Positions 43,570 through 55,700 of a stretch of 64,000 nucleotides of DNA are shown here, in pieces. The notes under the pieces were generated by a model. That model worked only from the letters and a program-made list of their open reading frames with translations, was not told where the DNA came from and searched no databases. Position 1 is the stretch's first letter. Each line of letters opens with the position of its first letter. The stretch lies in the NCBI GenBank assembly GCA_963921195.1, contig OY992536.1:183590995-183654994 (forward strand), given 5' to 3'. The translations under genes were made by a program, and so were the position numbers. The DNA is from Pegoplata infirma (Eukaryota > Arthropoda > Insecta > Diptera > Anthomyiidae).

Positions 43570-44349
43570 TAGACTGCCCAGAAAAAAAGCGAAGTTTTTA
43601 TTTTCTTGGGGGATACCTGCAAATTTTGTTCCTTTTTGTGCAAAAAAATTTAGGTTTTTGTTTTGGGATTTTTAAAATAATATCTAGAGGTCGCGATCTC
43701 GCGTTTTATAACGATTTATTTTTTTTGAGTTTTTTATTATTTTAAATTGTTAAATATGATTACTATGATAAAATATTAATAATTTCAGACAAAAAAAAAA
43801 TTAAATTAAAAATTTAATATCGCTCATTCCATGAGATGTCTCCCAGCATCTAATCAAATGTTCCTTAATTTATTTGAAATTTTGCACACATGAACACTAT
43901 GAAGCTATTAAAATAAATCAGTTGTTAGTTCCGCGAAAATCCGTGAATTCGCGAATATATTCGCGTTCGCGAATTCGTGGATTTTCGCGAAACTAAAAAC
44001 GAATTTATTTTAATTGCTCCATAGTGTACCTGCGTGCGAAATTTCAAATAAATTAAAGAACATTTGATTAGATGCTGGGAGACATCTCATGGAATGAGCG
44101 ATATTTAATTTTTAATTTATTTTTTTTTTTGTCTGAAATTATTAATATTTTATCATATTAATCATATTTAACAATTTAAAATAATAAAAAACTCAAAAAA
44201 AATAAATCGTTATAAAACGCGAGATCGCGACCTCTAGATATTATTTTAAAAATCCCAAAAAAAAACCGAAATTTTTTTGCACAAAAAGGAACAAAATTCG
44301 CAGGTATCCCCCAAGAAAATAACAACTTTGTTTTTTTCTGGGCAGTCTA
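43570..44349. mobile_element. 780-bp near-perfect palindrome, 8-bp target duplication
   Basis: Flanked by GTACACAT (43562-43569 and 44350-44357). Ends TAGACTGCCCAGAAAAAAA and complement. Arms of about 385 bp match almost throughout (GAGGTCGCGATCTCGCGTTT; CATTCCATGAGATGTCTCCC; ATCTAATCAAATGTTC) and meet near ATTCGCGTTCGCGAATTC. The TAGACTG start and 8-bp duplication are shared with the foldback at 32849. Confidence 0.92.
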
Positions 44350-44357
44350 GTACACAT

Positions 44358-44715
44358 GTACGCCAAAATCGAGTTAATTTTATATGGTGGAAGAAATTTT
44401 CCAATTAAATCAGATTTATTACGATATAAGGGTTTGAAAGTTTTCAAGAAAATATGTTTTCAAAGGAACACACATGATTTTGTTTACGGGATTGTTGTAA
44501 TTTTATTGTTTATATGTTTCTAAACAATTTTTGTTAATGACTTATTCCCTGATTCAGTAATGGAATTCACGTCAGAAATTTTAGTCTTGCAAAATTGCAC
44601 AATGTCAAAATTGCAACTTTATTTGCTTGTTTCTTTGTGAATAGAAGCATTTGTATCACATATTAAAAGTAATAGAAAAATAAAAATTTTTATTCAAATT
44701 TTTTTTTAAAGTTCC
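44358..44715. other. Unassigned stretch
   Basis: No gene, repeat or terminal structure recognised. Confidence 0.3.
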
Positions 44716-44723
44716 AATATTGC

Positions 44724-45478
44724 CAGAGCTTCGAAGGATTTCATTCCTTAATTCGATTTGTCGTTCTGAGTGAAAATTTAGTGATTGCATTCCCCAATCA
44801 CATTTTAGCAAATTGAATGAATTCACTTTAGACTCATTCGATTTATAAATATCGAATGCATTCGTTTTATTTTTCATTCTACTTTCAAAAATCGAATGCA
44901 TTCGATTTTTTTTCATTCGACTATAAAAAATTGAATGCATTCACTTGCGAATGCAATCGATTTTCTTTTCATTCAATTTGAAAAATCGAATGGCTTATTC
45001 ATTCATTGCATAAAAAACTTAAAAAAACTAACCAAGATAGAGAAAAACGGAGCCAATTTTTTGTCCATAGTATCGCTAACACTCTTCACATTTTTTTGTC
45101 GTATAGGCAGTTAATATGTGCATTTTTAAAATTTTCGGGAACACCAATTTTTTTGGATTCAAAATTAGAGCCCATTAGGGTCATCGTATGTAAAGAGAGT
45201 AGTCGATATTATGGACCAAAATTTGGCTCCGTTTTGGTCTATGTATTTAAAAAATCGATTGCATTCGCAGTGGAATGATAAAAAATCGAATGCATTCGAT
45301 TTTTCTAAATCGAATGAACAAGAAATCGAATGCATTCATTTTTGTTCATTCAATCGAATGAATTCCAAGGACTGCATTCAATGTTGATTTATGAAATCGA
45401 ATGCATTCACTGACTATGAAAATTGAATGGATTTTTTTGAGAATTCATTCGAAAAGGAGTTCATTCTTCGAAGCTCTG
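44724..45478. mobile_element. hAT-type MITE built from AATCGAATGCATTCGATT words
   Basis: 755 bp flanked by the 8-bp repeat AATATTGC (44716-44723, 45479-45486). Ends CAGAGCTTCGAAGGAT and, reverse-complemented, CAGAGCTTCGAAGAAT. The 18-bp perfect palindrome AATCGAATGCATTCGATT and partial forms recur many times on both sides of a unique core (45030-45250) that is related to 5375-5840. Confidence 0.9.
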
Positions 45479-45486
45479 AATATTGC

Positions 45487-46203
45487 ACTGTTGCAAGGGT
45501 AACAAATTTCTGAAGTGAATACCCTGAGAATGTTGTACAAAGTGAGTGACTAGAAATTTTGTAAAACAAAAACAAATTTGAGTTTTTTGTTTTACGTAAA
45601 AATTTTGTAGTCACTCACAGTTAAACGTCTACAATTAAATAAAGATTCCGTAGGAAAGAATTTCAAAAATGGGGACTCAAATTCTGATCCTTGATATTCA
45701 GGGTGGGCTGCTTTATTTTGTAAAAATTTAGTTTTCTCTGAAAAAAAAATCTGATCTGAATTCTGTGAGACTTTCTACGAATAGAAAAATTTTCTACGAA
45801 TCTGAGACTTTTAAAATAGAAAAAAAAATTAATTCCGGAACTCTATATAAAAATAAATGTCCCTGAACTTAAGATTACACAGTGTAGCAGCACATTTAGG
45901 GCCTCAACCAAACCAAGACAGTTTGAAAGTACTTATGTGTAGTAGTAAAAACTCCAAAGGGTTTAGCTCTGTAACGTCTCAAATTTTTTTTATAGCCCAC
46001 TGAATTTTTCAGTTTTTTTTTCAAAGGCGTTGGAAAAAAGTCGAAAAAACTAATGTTTATGTTTTTTTGAACTTCAAAAAGTGTTTGGATGTCTTCAATA
46101 GAATTTTATGGGAAACATTTTTCTAGAGTACGCTAAACCTCTATCTCCCGTTTTAATGGGTCATTTACGTCATTTTTTTAAGAAATGGCTCAGAAACCTA
46201 CTA
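45487..46203. other. Intergenic stretch with 35-bp satellite traces
   Basis: 45750-45820 has satellite-like GAGACTTTCTACGAATAGAA and ATCTGAGACTTTTAAAAT. 45831-45880 matches 51441-51490 closely (see findings). No gene seen. Confidence 0.5.
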
Positions 46204-46792
46204 ACAAGGGAAGTATCTCAACCCTTATGAACCGATTTGTCCGAAACTTAAAATATATATAAAAGAGACAATTCTAAGGTTGGGGTGTCTCGGCTTATCG
46301 GCCATATCGTGGATTAAGGGGTTCAAAACATGGGTCAAAAAAATGCGAAAAAATCGTTTTTTGGATTTTTCAGCCATTTCTTTGTAAGAAACTATATGAT
46401 GTTTCATATGAGAAGAAAGGTTTTTTTAATGCCTATCCAATGGTGGCATAGCCTTTTAAAAATTTGGCTTCTTTAAATATTTTTTTCAGGAAAATGTGTA
46501 AATTTTTGGGGGTATTTATGTGATGATATATACCTACAATATCCATATGAATAAGAAATAATCTTTATTAAATTTAAGTCGACCCGTATTTTTGCCCTAG
46601 ACGATATTCCTGTTAGTTCGGAAGTTATCAAAATTTTCCCGAAGGTCCACATGGTTTCATAAGGGGACAACGAAATTTTTAAACACCGATATGGCCGATA
46701 AGCCGAGACACCCCAACCTTAAAATCGTCTCTTTAATATATATTTTAAGTTTCAGGCAAATCGGTTCATAAGGGTTGAGATACTTCCCTTGT
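46204..46792. mobile_element. CAAGGGAAGTATCTCAACCC element, intact
   Basis: Ends ACAAGGGAAGTATCTCAACC and complement. Arms of about 100 bp include GAACCGATTTG, TCTCGGCTTATCGG and AACTTAAAATATATAT. It is the uninterrupted relative of 27315-29556 and shares its first nine bases with the family at 21657. Confidence 0.87.
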
Positions 46793-46896
46793 AAGACGTG
46801 CGTTTAAAGGGTTAAAATGTTTTACGATTATTTTCAGCATCAAATTTCACTGGCGGTTACTGAAGACAGAAAGTTCGAAAGGTTAATTGTAAATTA

Positions 46897-47790
46897 CACC
46901 GCTCAACACTCATTTTCCGGTTTGAATTCTGGTGATCAATTTTAGTAGACTTTGATCTCCTGATTCCAAATCTGTTCTCCAAATTTTTTCCATCACGTCC
47001 AGATTTTTAGTTATTCATGGTTGAAAATGCGAAAAATTACGATTTTTGCAATATTTGAAAGCCTGCACAGCAGCCTTTGAGTTGAATACAAATCTGGTAT
47101 GAAGCGCAAAAGTATAATTTGTCTTTTGTCTCCAACATAGAAAACAATTTTTTTCTAATTATTGCGTTTGGTTGGGTTACAATTGCGTTTTAAAATGACT
47201 CTGTTAAAATGATCATTTTTGTAAAAAAGATAAGGTAGATAGATACCTTAGCTTTATTTTGATATTTTTTAAAGAAAAACTAAAAAAATAAATATTTTAA
47301 AAATTTAAGTTTTCTGTGTTATTTTTCGTACAAACCGCAAGATATCTTAAATGGGTTTAAAAGTCTATAAGAAAGAATGAACTTTTGCCTAAATTTTGAG
47401 CTCATCACAGTAAAGATTGATCATCTGGTTTTTGTTTTAGAGCCTTTTAAAAATGGTGCTTTTTCTAGTTTTTTCACAGAGTTTTTTTAAAATACATGTT
47501 TGGCCAATAATAGTGCAACAACTTCAATTTTTTTGATCATATATTTGAGATCATAGTTCAATTCTACTCTAACGCTTTATACCAGATTTTTATTCCACCC
47601 ATTGGCTGCTGTGAAGGCTTTCAAAAAAGGCAAAAATCGAGTTTTTCGCATTTTCAACCGCGAATAATTAAAATTCTAGACGTGATGGGAAAATTTGGAG
47701 CACAGATTTGGAATCAACGAGTCAAAATCTTTTAAAATTTTATATGACTCTTCAAACCGGAGCCAAAAACCTTCGATTTGTTGAGCGGTG
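46897..47790. mobile_element. Foldback element, TTA target duplication, CACCGCTCAACA ends
   Basis: 894 bp with TTA at 46894-46896 and 47791-47793. Ends CACCGCTCAACA and complement. Arms of about 230 bp match inverted (GATTCCAAATCTG, CCATCACGTC, GGTTGAAAATGCGAAAAA). No frame. Its TTA duplication and CAC-G start match the element at 25322. Confidence 0.85.
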
Positions 47791-47839
47791 TTATTGCAAC
47801 ATTATTTTAATTATTAAAAAAATAAAAGGCATATTGATG

Positions 47840-48040
47840 ACATTTTTTTTTCTATCATAGAATAGAATTAATTCTATGATTTTTTTCTATAAATCTAACA
47901 AAATCTATAAATAAAATTCTTTGAAATATTTCACAATACTAATGAATATTAATTCAGCCAATGAATTTTTTCATAGATTCTATGAATTTGGTTTTATGAA
48001 ATTTGTTCATGTTATGAACAATAATTCTTTCAGTGTATTG
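47840..48040. repeat. ATAGAATT/AATTCTAT word cluster
   Basis: TCATAGAATAGAATTAATTC, TCATAGATTCTATGAA and related words recur in both orientations over 170 bp. No ends could be defined. Confidence 0.5.
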
Positions 48041-48167
48041 AAGCCCTTCTATCTCTCAAATCTTTTTAGCCCTTTTCGAATTTAGTAATTGATAGGCAGT
48101 GTTGCCTGAGTGTTGCTTCTTATTTAAATAATAACAATAATATCAAACAAATTAAACCCATTTCAAA

Positions 48168-49420
48168 TATGAGGCATTCCACATCAAATGTTCAGCAAAA
48201 AAAAAGTTGTGTCGTGTCAATATGAAATCATTTGCAAAGTATTCGCTCTTAGGGTACTATTAAATAACAAAAATAAAATTTAAGTTTTTTCAAAAAGTGG
48301 GCCTTGTAGGCGTGGTCAAAAATTTAAAATATCTAACTTTTTTGCCTGAGCATCTTTATTTCAATATTTATGCAAATTAAATGAAACACCCCGAGTAAAA
48401 AAGATTATATATATTCATATAAAATTATATAAAGACATCATATATAATCATATATAGTTTAATGCGAAAAATGAGTCGATAAAACGATATAAAAACTTAT
48501 CAAATTTGATCAAATCTGATCAAATTTGATATAATTTTAATATAATTTTATATAGTTATATGCGAAAATTGGACCCTTTTTTGTATAAAATTGATGCAAT
48601 TATATATAATTAAATATATTTATATATAAGAAAAAAATGTTTTCCCCCAAAACGCAAAAAATTGACAAAAAAATTTGTTTCCAGGACTTAAAAATTTTCA
48701 AAAATATTTTTAGGACTTTGAAAATTTTCAAAAAAAAAAACATCTGGACTTAGAAAATTTTAATTTTTTTTGGACTTAGAAAAATTATCAAAAGTTATAT
48801 TAAATTATATGTAAAGGACTTAGATTTTTTTTTTAAATTTTACTCATATAAGATAACATATAATTTAAAAACAGTTGCATAAAGTTTTATATAAAATTTC
48901 TTCAAATATTTTGTTTTATCAAATTATATAAAAAAGAAGACAGAATTTTAAAGTTCATATGTAATTATATAAACGAACTTTAAATCATATGTTATTATAT
49001 AAAAGTCAATATTTTCTGTTATATAATTTTATATAAGAAACAAATTAGAAGTGCAAATATATAAAATCACATATGATGCAACAAAAAATACATATAGTTT
49101 TACAAAATAATATATGTATATATAAAACTATATATAATTATATATGATCTTTTTTACTCGGGACAGTAAAGTCCTAAAGACAAAAGTTTTTTATAGATTT
49201 TTGTATGGGCTATCGATTAAAAAAATAAAAATTGGAAAATTTTCAGAAGAAGCTCTGAATTTTTTAAATTTAAACTTAAACTTTATTTATCAAAAAACAT
49301 GCCGCAATTTTATTTTTTTTTTAATTTTTTAAAAAAAAGTTAAAGGACTTTTCTATCAGTTCTGAAATTTTCAGAGATGTGTTTTGCCTTGTTTTCGAGA
49401 AATCAAATGTCAAAGATTGC
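48168..49420. mobile_element. Half of a foldback (10529 family), interrupted
   Basis: Starts ATGAGGCATTCCACATCAAA and follows the left arm of 10529-11597 (AAAGTGGGCCTTGTAGGCGT) to about 48389, then resumes at 49163 (TTTTTGTATGGGCTATCGAT, CAGTTCTGAAATTTTCAG). The right arm is absent. The gap is the insertion at 48390. Confidence 0.7.
48390..49162. mobile_element. CCCGAGTAAAAA element built from TATATAAT words
   Basis: Ends CCCGAGTAAAAAAGAT and ATCTTTTTTACTCGGG. The body is a continuous series of ATATAATTATATA-type words with three CTTAGAAAATTTT blocks in the middle. No coding capacity. Confidence 0.85.
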
Positions 49421-49771
49421 AATACGCTAATTTTATACAATAATGGTGTATAAAACGTGTGCGTATGAGTAATATCAATACTTAAAAAATATTTTAAGAG
49501 GCTATGGTAGCGTGAGTGAGTTTTTAATAACGATTACGCACGCTAATGAAAGAAAAATTTTAGTCACGAACGATATTTTATTTTGCTCAATACCGAGCTG
49601 CTTTTTTTTGTAAAAAAATATTATTCTTCGAAAAAAAAGTCATATTTGATTTCTTTGAAGCTTTCTATTGACAAATTTGCAGAGACATTAAGTAGAAATA
49701 TACCCATTTTCTACTAACCTGAGGATTTTTCTAGAAAAACATGTGTCTGAATCTGAGACTTTTAATATTAA
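49421..49771. other. Unassigned stretch ending in a 35-bp satellite unit
   Basis: No gene. 49745-49768 reads CTGAATCTGAGACTTTTAAT, a satellite unit that touches the DINE 5' end. Confidence 0.4.
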
Positions 49772-51437
49772 ACAAGTGAGAGTGTTAAATTCGGCTGTGC
49801 CAAATCTTTTATACCCTCCAAAATGTAAAAAAAAATTAAAAAAAAAAATTGTCAGTGGCGTTTTTTTTTTTGGGGGTGGGGGTCAGTGGGGGACTTTGAG
49901 AGCACCTTCCCATAGCGATAAATATACCAAATGTTTCATTTATTTAACAAAAATACAAAAAACAAGTAAGTGTTAAATTCGGCTATGCCGAATCTTTTAT
50001 ACCCTCCAACACGTTTAAAATTAAAAAAAAAATCGCAGGGGCGTCTTTTTTTTTAGGTGGGGTGGGGGGGGGGGGGGGGGTAGGTGGAGTTGGTGGGGGA
50101 CACCTGTACCCCCACTTTATATGTTTACAAATAATTTGTTTATGATATTTACGCTTAAATAATACATTTTTATCGTTATTTTTAATTAATTTCTATAACC
50201 ACGCCCCCAAAGGGGAGCGGCCTGAAAAAAATCGAATTTCCTAACCCCCTTGGTCCAAGCGCAGGTCTATGAACAAAATATGGCATACAAATGTTACATT
50301 TGTTGAACAAAACTTTAAAAAAACTCGTAAAAATATCGTATTTTTTAGGGGTCGTTTTAGTTCTTCAAGGGGGAACTTTTTTCCCCCTGGTCCGATTTTG
50401 CCCATCTTCGAACTTAACCTTACCAGTAACATAAGATATATTCTTGCCCAATTTCAGGGGTCTAGCTCTTTTGGTTTAAACTGCATCGTTATTTCTACAA
50501 ACGGACGGACGGACGGACATCGCTAGAATGTCTTATGGCCGTATTCAAAATGAAATTCTAGACAGTGTCTAGATACTGTTTAAGGATTTCTTATTCAAAA
50601 CACATTTTCTTAAACTATGAACATACGCTGAACATCTCTTGCCTAACTAACGCCATATTGATTTTGTAAAATGTAAACAACAAATTAAATGCCAAAGAGT
50701 TAAAGTTATTTTAAAACTCTCGCTTTTATTAAAAACCATTTCCACAACTTGCTTTTATAATTAAAGCCATTTTTAGTAAAAAATTAAGATATTTTTTGTG
50801 GTTTTTCATAATTTTTGTTTGTTTTTTTCTTATGTGATTTACTAAAACAGGGATGGTCAACTTTTTGTTAAGTAGACTTAACTAAAATCATTTTGAATAG
50901 ACTCTTGAACAAACAGTGAACAAGCCTTAAAAACATTTTAGTTACGAACTCGATGTTCAGGGTGAACAAACCGTGTCTAAAACTTCATTTTGAATACGGC
51001 TGTTAGATTCTATCATGGATCAATATTATATATACTTTGTGGGGTCCCCGTCCGATGTTTCGATATGTTACACACGGAATGACAAAGTGAGTATACCCCC
51101 ATACTGTGGTTGGAGGGTATAAAAAGTGTATTTTTTCAGATGTTGGTTCAGTTCTTCAAGGGGGAACTTTTTTCCCCCTTGCCCGATTTTGCCCATTCAC
51201 GAACTTAATCTGCCTATGAACATGAGACATATTTGTGCCAAACTTCAGGAGTCTAGCTGTTTTATTTTGGACTGCATTGTGTTATCTACAGACAGACGGA
51301 CACTCACAGAATGTCTTAGAATCGATCATAGATCAATAATATATATACTTTATGGGGTCCTCGACCGATATTTTGATGCGTTACAAACGGAATGACAAAG
51401 TGAGTATACCCCCATACTGTGGGTGGAGGGTATACAA
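49772..51437 (+). mobile_element. Tandem cluster of DINE-1-like elements
   Basis: Three pieces in one orientation: a 5' fragment (49772-49960), a full element (49962-51126, with GACGGACGGACGGACATCGC at about 50505 and GGTTGGAGGGTATAAAAA at the end), and a repeated 3' half (51127-51437, with CAGACAGACGGACACTCACA). A MITE lies inside the full copy. A 50063-50080 run of G adds low complexity. Confidence 0.8.
50536..51002. mobile_element. PIF/Harbinger-like MITE inside a DINE
   Basis: 467 bp with TTA at 50533-50535 and 51003-51005. TIRs TGGCCGTATTCAAAATGAAA and, reverse-complemented, CAGCCGTATTCAAAATGAAG. Removing it and one TTA restores the DINE sequence GAATGTCTTAGATTC. TTA duplication suits PIF/Harbinger. 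Confidence 0.85.
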
Positions 51438-52159
51438 ATAATTCCGCAACTCTGTATAAAAATAAATGTCTCTGAACTTGAGATTATTTCTGTAGAAAAA
51501 ATTTATCAAAAACTGTTACATTTTCAAAAGGAAAAAACTTTTCTTATTGGAAATTCTTATTCCATTGGAAACACTTTTTCCTGTTCCACGAGCATGACAC
51601 TCTTTAAAATTTGATATGGTCAAACTCCTAAATAAAAATGTATAATTGTTGTAAATATTAACCTAATAAAGTCAAAACTTGTAGATAAGTTAACGTAAAA
51701 CAAAAGACAAAAACATTTGTTACAATTTAAATCAATCAACACGTATTGAAATTTGTTTTTTTGCAAAATTTGTTTGTATCTTATTTAAATATTTTCAAAA
51801 CAAGTAAAAAAAACAAAGAAATTTTAAAAATTCACAGCACGTGTTAACAATTACAAAATTTACAAACAAATTTGTCGGTCAAATTACGATACGACGACAC
51901 TTTAGGATTTCGTACATGATTTTGATGAACAATGAACAACAACAAAAAAAAAAATAACAAATCGCATGACTCAAATAAAATAGAAAAAAAACTTTGAAAC
52001 AATTTAATTGAATTTTTGGTAGAGAAAAAAATACAATAAAAAAAAATTATCAAAAAGATAAAAATCCAAAATAAAAAAAAAACAAATATATTCCATAGAA
52101 GAAAAAAAAAACAAAAAGATTTACTAGCTGGGTGTAAAAAATTTTTTGTTCTGACTCAC
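51438..52159. other. Region downstream (3') of the last cindr exon seen; probably intron
   Basis: AT-rich with no recognisable further exon on the minus strand. 51441-51490 duplicates 45831-45880. The donor at 52159 shows that cindr continues to lower coordinates, but its next exon was not identified by eye anywhere in the window. Confidence 0.4.
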
Positions 52160-52766
52160 CTTCTGTGGGTGCCATTAGCTTAACAAAATTATCTGGGAAT
52201 ACACCAACTTTGCCTCTTATTTCACCTTTCCACCAACCCTTATCGGGTAATTCCATACTATGTATGGTTATAATATCACCTACTTTCAGTTCAAGTTCAT
52301 CATCATTTTGTGGTGCATAAGGAAATTCAACACGACAATAATCTCTTAATGGTTTGGGTGGTAAACTGGGTGCAGCATCATCCATACCGGGTATAGTAGT
52401 GGCAGTAGTTGATGCGGCAGCAGCAGCTACTGTTGCATTTAATGTGGTGGTGGTTGTATTACTGGAATTTAATAAATCTTCTTTAGAATTATGAAAACTA
52501 AGACGATTTATTTTTTTCGTTGCTGACGAAGAAGATGACGCAGCTGTCGATGATGCAGATATGTTCGATGATGAGGCGGCAGCCACTGTATTTGCATTTT
52601 TTGCAACAGACACTGACATTAAATTGTTACTGGCCGTGATTGTTTTTGCTGTTGATGGAGGTCTTTTACTGGCAAAAACTGGTGATGATTCTATAAGTTT
52701 AACAAAATTTGAAGGAAAAACACCAATTTTATTTTTTAAACGTCCACGCCACCAGCCTTCTTCGAC
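52160..52766 (-). CDS. cindr: cindr exon: rest of SH3-2, linker, SH3-3
   Basis: 607 nt in phase 0. It begins VEEGWWRGRLKNKIGVFPSN, finishing SH3-2. A linker of about 110 residues, low complexity (runs of Ser, Ala and Thr) with a short basic/hydrophobic block KKINRLSFHNSKEDLL and APSLPPKP, follows. SH3-3 runs from RDYCRVEFPYAP to VFPDNFVKLMAPTEG. The donor is ACAGAAG|GTGAGTC, leaving one base for the next exon. The open frame running past the donor to 52050 is intronic. Confidence 0.93.
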
Positions 52767-55700
52767 CTAAATGTGCCGGATGGTTAGAAAAGAAAGAAAA
52801 AAATAGAAAAAATAAAACGTTAAAAAAAAGGAAATAAGAACATTTTATCATAATATATACATTGTTGTGTAGTAGTTGTTATTTAATGTTGTGTTTTAGT
52901 TGTTATTATTTTATTGTACACCAAGTGGCAAAAAAGTTTCCCTTAGGAAAGAGATAACAAAGGGTGGAATCATTTTTACACTCAAAAACAAGTAAGAAAG
53001 TTGTAGTCGGTCAAGACCGACCATATGATACCCTACACCAGTGTTTTCCGGAAAATGAGTCCCAAGTACAAACATGGACCGATTGTATCTGTCTTTTGTT
53101 AGATCTTTATTTAGTGTAGAAAACACACACAGATCAAATTTTAGTGGAATTGGTTTATTTTTTTGTCAATAGACCAATTTATCTGAATATCGGTCGAAAT
53201 TTTTATATGGGGGACTAAGTCCAAAAATGGTACAATATATTCCGATTTGATTATGTTACTAAAGTACACGTTTAACACCTAAAAATAAAATTTGTATTAA
53301 ATATTTCCATATTTATGAATTTTGAGGGAATTATGTGAATATCGGGAAGGTGGTTTGTATGGGGACTACCAGTAGGACTGAACCGATTCCTTTGAAATTT
53401 GGAATGGTGATTTGTGCATACAAAACTTGATTACCTGCTGAATTTCAAAGCGATAACTATTATAATACGGTTATTAGATTCATTTAAGCCGAATCCAAAG
53501 GGAGCGTTTGTATGGGGGCTAGGTCTTAACATGAACCGATTTTCTCCAATTTCAATAGGCTTCGTCCATGGGCCAAAAGATGCTTAATTTTTATATTTCA
53601 AGTCAATTGACTGAAAATTGCGACCTGTATCGTGCTTAAACCGATAGATGGACAGACGGACGGACGGCCATCGCTAAATTGACTCAAAAAGTAATACTGA
53701 GTCGATCGGTATACTTGAAGGTAGGTCTAGGACCAATATTTCGGGTAGTTACAAACATCAGCACAAACTCATTATACCCTGTACCACAAAGTGGTGTAGG
53801 GTATAAAAACAAACCTTGTAAAACGACAAGAAAAGTTTCTAACTTTTTTTGCTACCTCCTATTTAACAAGAATTCCTTGTAATTTTACAAGCTTTTTACC
53901 TATAATTTTGTAATTTTACAAGGTTTTTACAAATTAGTTTGTAAATTTACAAAATTTTTTGACGCGATAAAACTTACAAGGAGGTTTTGTGACTTTACTA
54001 GATTTTTTGATGCCTCCTATTTTACGAGAATTCCTAGTAAAAATTACGAGATTTTTCGTAATTTTACAAGATTTTTACGAATAAAATTGTTAATTTACTA
54101 CTTTTTTGGGGCAATAAAATTTGCAAGAAAATCTCGTGAATTTACTAGATTTTTTGTAAAAAAAACCTTGGAAATTTGTAAAATTACAACAAAAAAATTT
54201 TAAATTACAATTTTTTTACAAAAAAAAATGTAAAATTACCAAAAAGAAATGGAAATTTCGATAGAAAATTTTTTGTTAAAAAACAAGGAAAACTGTCAAA
54301 TATTCGTAAAATGGGATTACGAGACTTTTTCTAGTACAATTTTTTAGTACAATTTTTTTGCCAATTTCCAAAATCTTAGTATTAGAAATTCCAAAGTCTT
54401 TTTATACCCTCCACTTACAAGGGAAGTCTCCCTAGCGTCATCCGCGGATCTTTATGGAATTGGTTTTATTTTGTAGATCAGAAAAAATAAAGGGACACGT
54501 ATTTTTTTTAGCGGCCCAAATTCATATTTAGGGGGTAAAAAGGAGGGGGGAAGACAAGGCCATTTTTCAGTTTTTTTCGTTTATCTCCTATATTATGCAA
54601 ATTAAATGAAAGGTATTTGGAAAACCTATATACGTGTGCTAAGAACTTGTCCAAACAGGCACAACTTTACGTCATATTGAGTAAAATACCAAAAATTAAT
54701 TTTCGTTCTTAACAACATATCCAAATTTCATAAAGATCGGTGGGTGACACCAGGGAGACTTCCCTTGTTAGTGATAGAGGGTATATATAAGTTTGTCATT
54801 CTGTTTGTAACTCATCGAAATATCGGTCTGGGACCCCATAAAGTGTATATATTCATAATCACCGATCAATTTTAAAACATTCTAGCGATGTCCGTCTGTC
54901 TGTCTGTCTGTCTGTGGAAATGGTGATCACGACCAAAATATTACACGGAGATGACTGAAACTTAACATATTTATTGAAAGTTCTCCTGAGAAGTTTGCAT
55001 TTGAGCGATATCGGTTCAGCGGTTCAAAAGTTATGAACGAAAATGTAAGGACACCTCAAAAATTTTAGTACATTCAACATAACCTTAAAACACAATATGC
55101 TTTAATTCGACTGCTGGTTGGCATATTTGAATATAATTGAACACCAAATGGTATTTAAACAAGTACAAACTTATTTTTTGACAAAAAAAGAAAAAAATCG
55201 CTTTTTTTTTTTACCAAATTTTTTTTTCGCGGAAATTTTTTTTCAAAAAATTTTTTTTTTTTTTTCAAAAGTAATTTCCTTTTAAATAAAGTTTTTGCAA
55301 TAATTTTTTAGCAATTTTGGAGGGAATTCAACTTTGTCACTTGTTTCAGAATGTTTTGTTTCGATGGAGGATCCTACACAGGGTTGCAAAATGGGAAAAT
55401 CAAAATTGTACCAACGAGATCATAAAATTGTACTTTTTCGACCCTAATTGTACCAAAAATTTTATTTTAATTATTTTTTATTAAAAAAAGCAAAAAAAAA
55501 AAAAAACAAAAATTAATAATCATTTTTATAATAAAATTAATATTTGCACTTTTTTGAGTAAAACCCCCATTTCAGTCTTTAAAAAAAAATCGAGTGAACA
55601 CTTTATTTCTGGGCAAAATTTTTTTTGTCGTTAGACAAATTTGTCAGTGACAAAAACCGTTTGTAAAATATTCTTGCGACTTACCAATTTTTCAAATACT

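Noticed and set aside
52050..52159. Extension of the SH3-3 frame past the donor to a stop at 52050
   Set aside because: A strong GTGAGT donor at 52159 and the Phe/Tyr-rich low-complexity translation beyond it mark this as intron.
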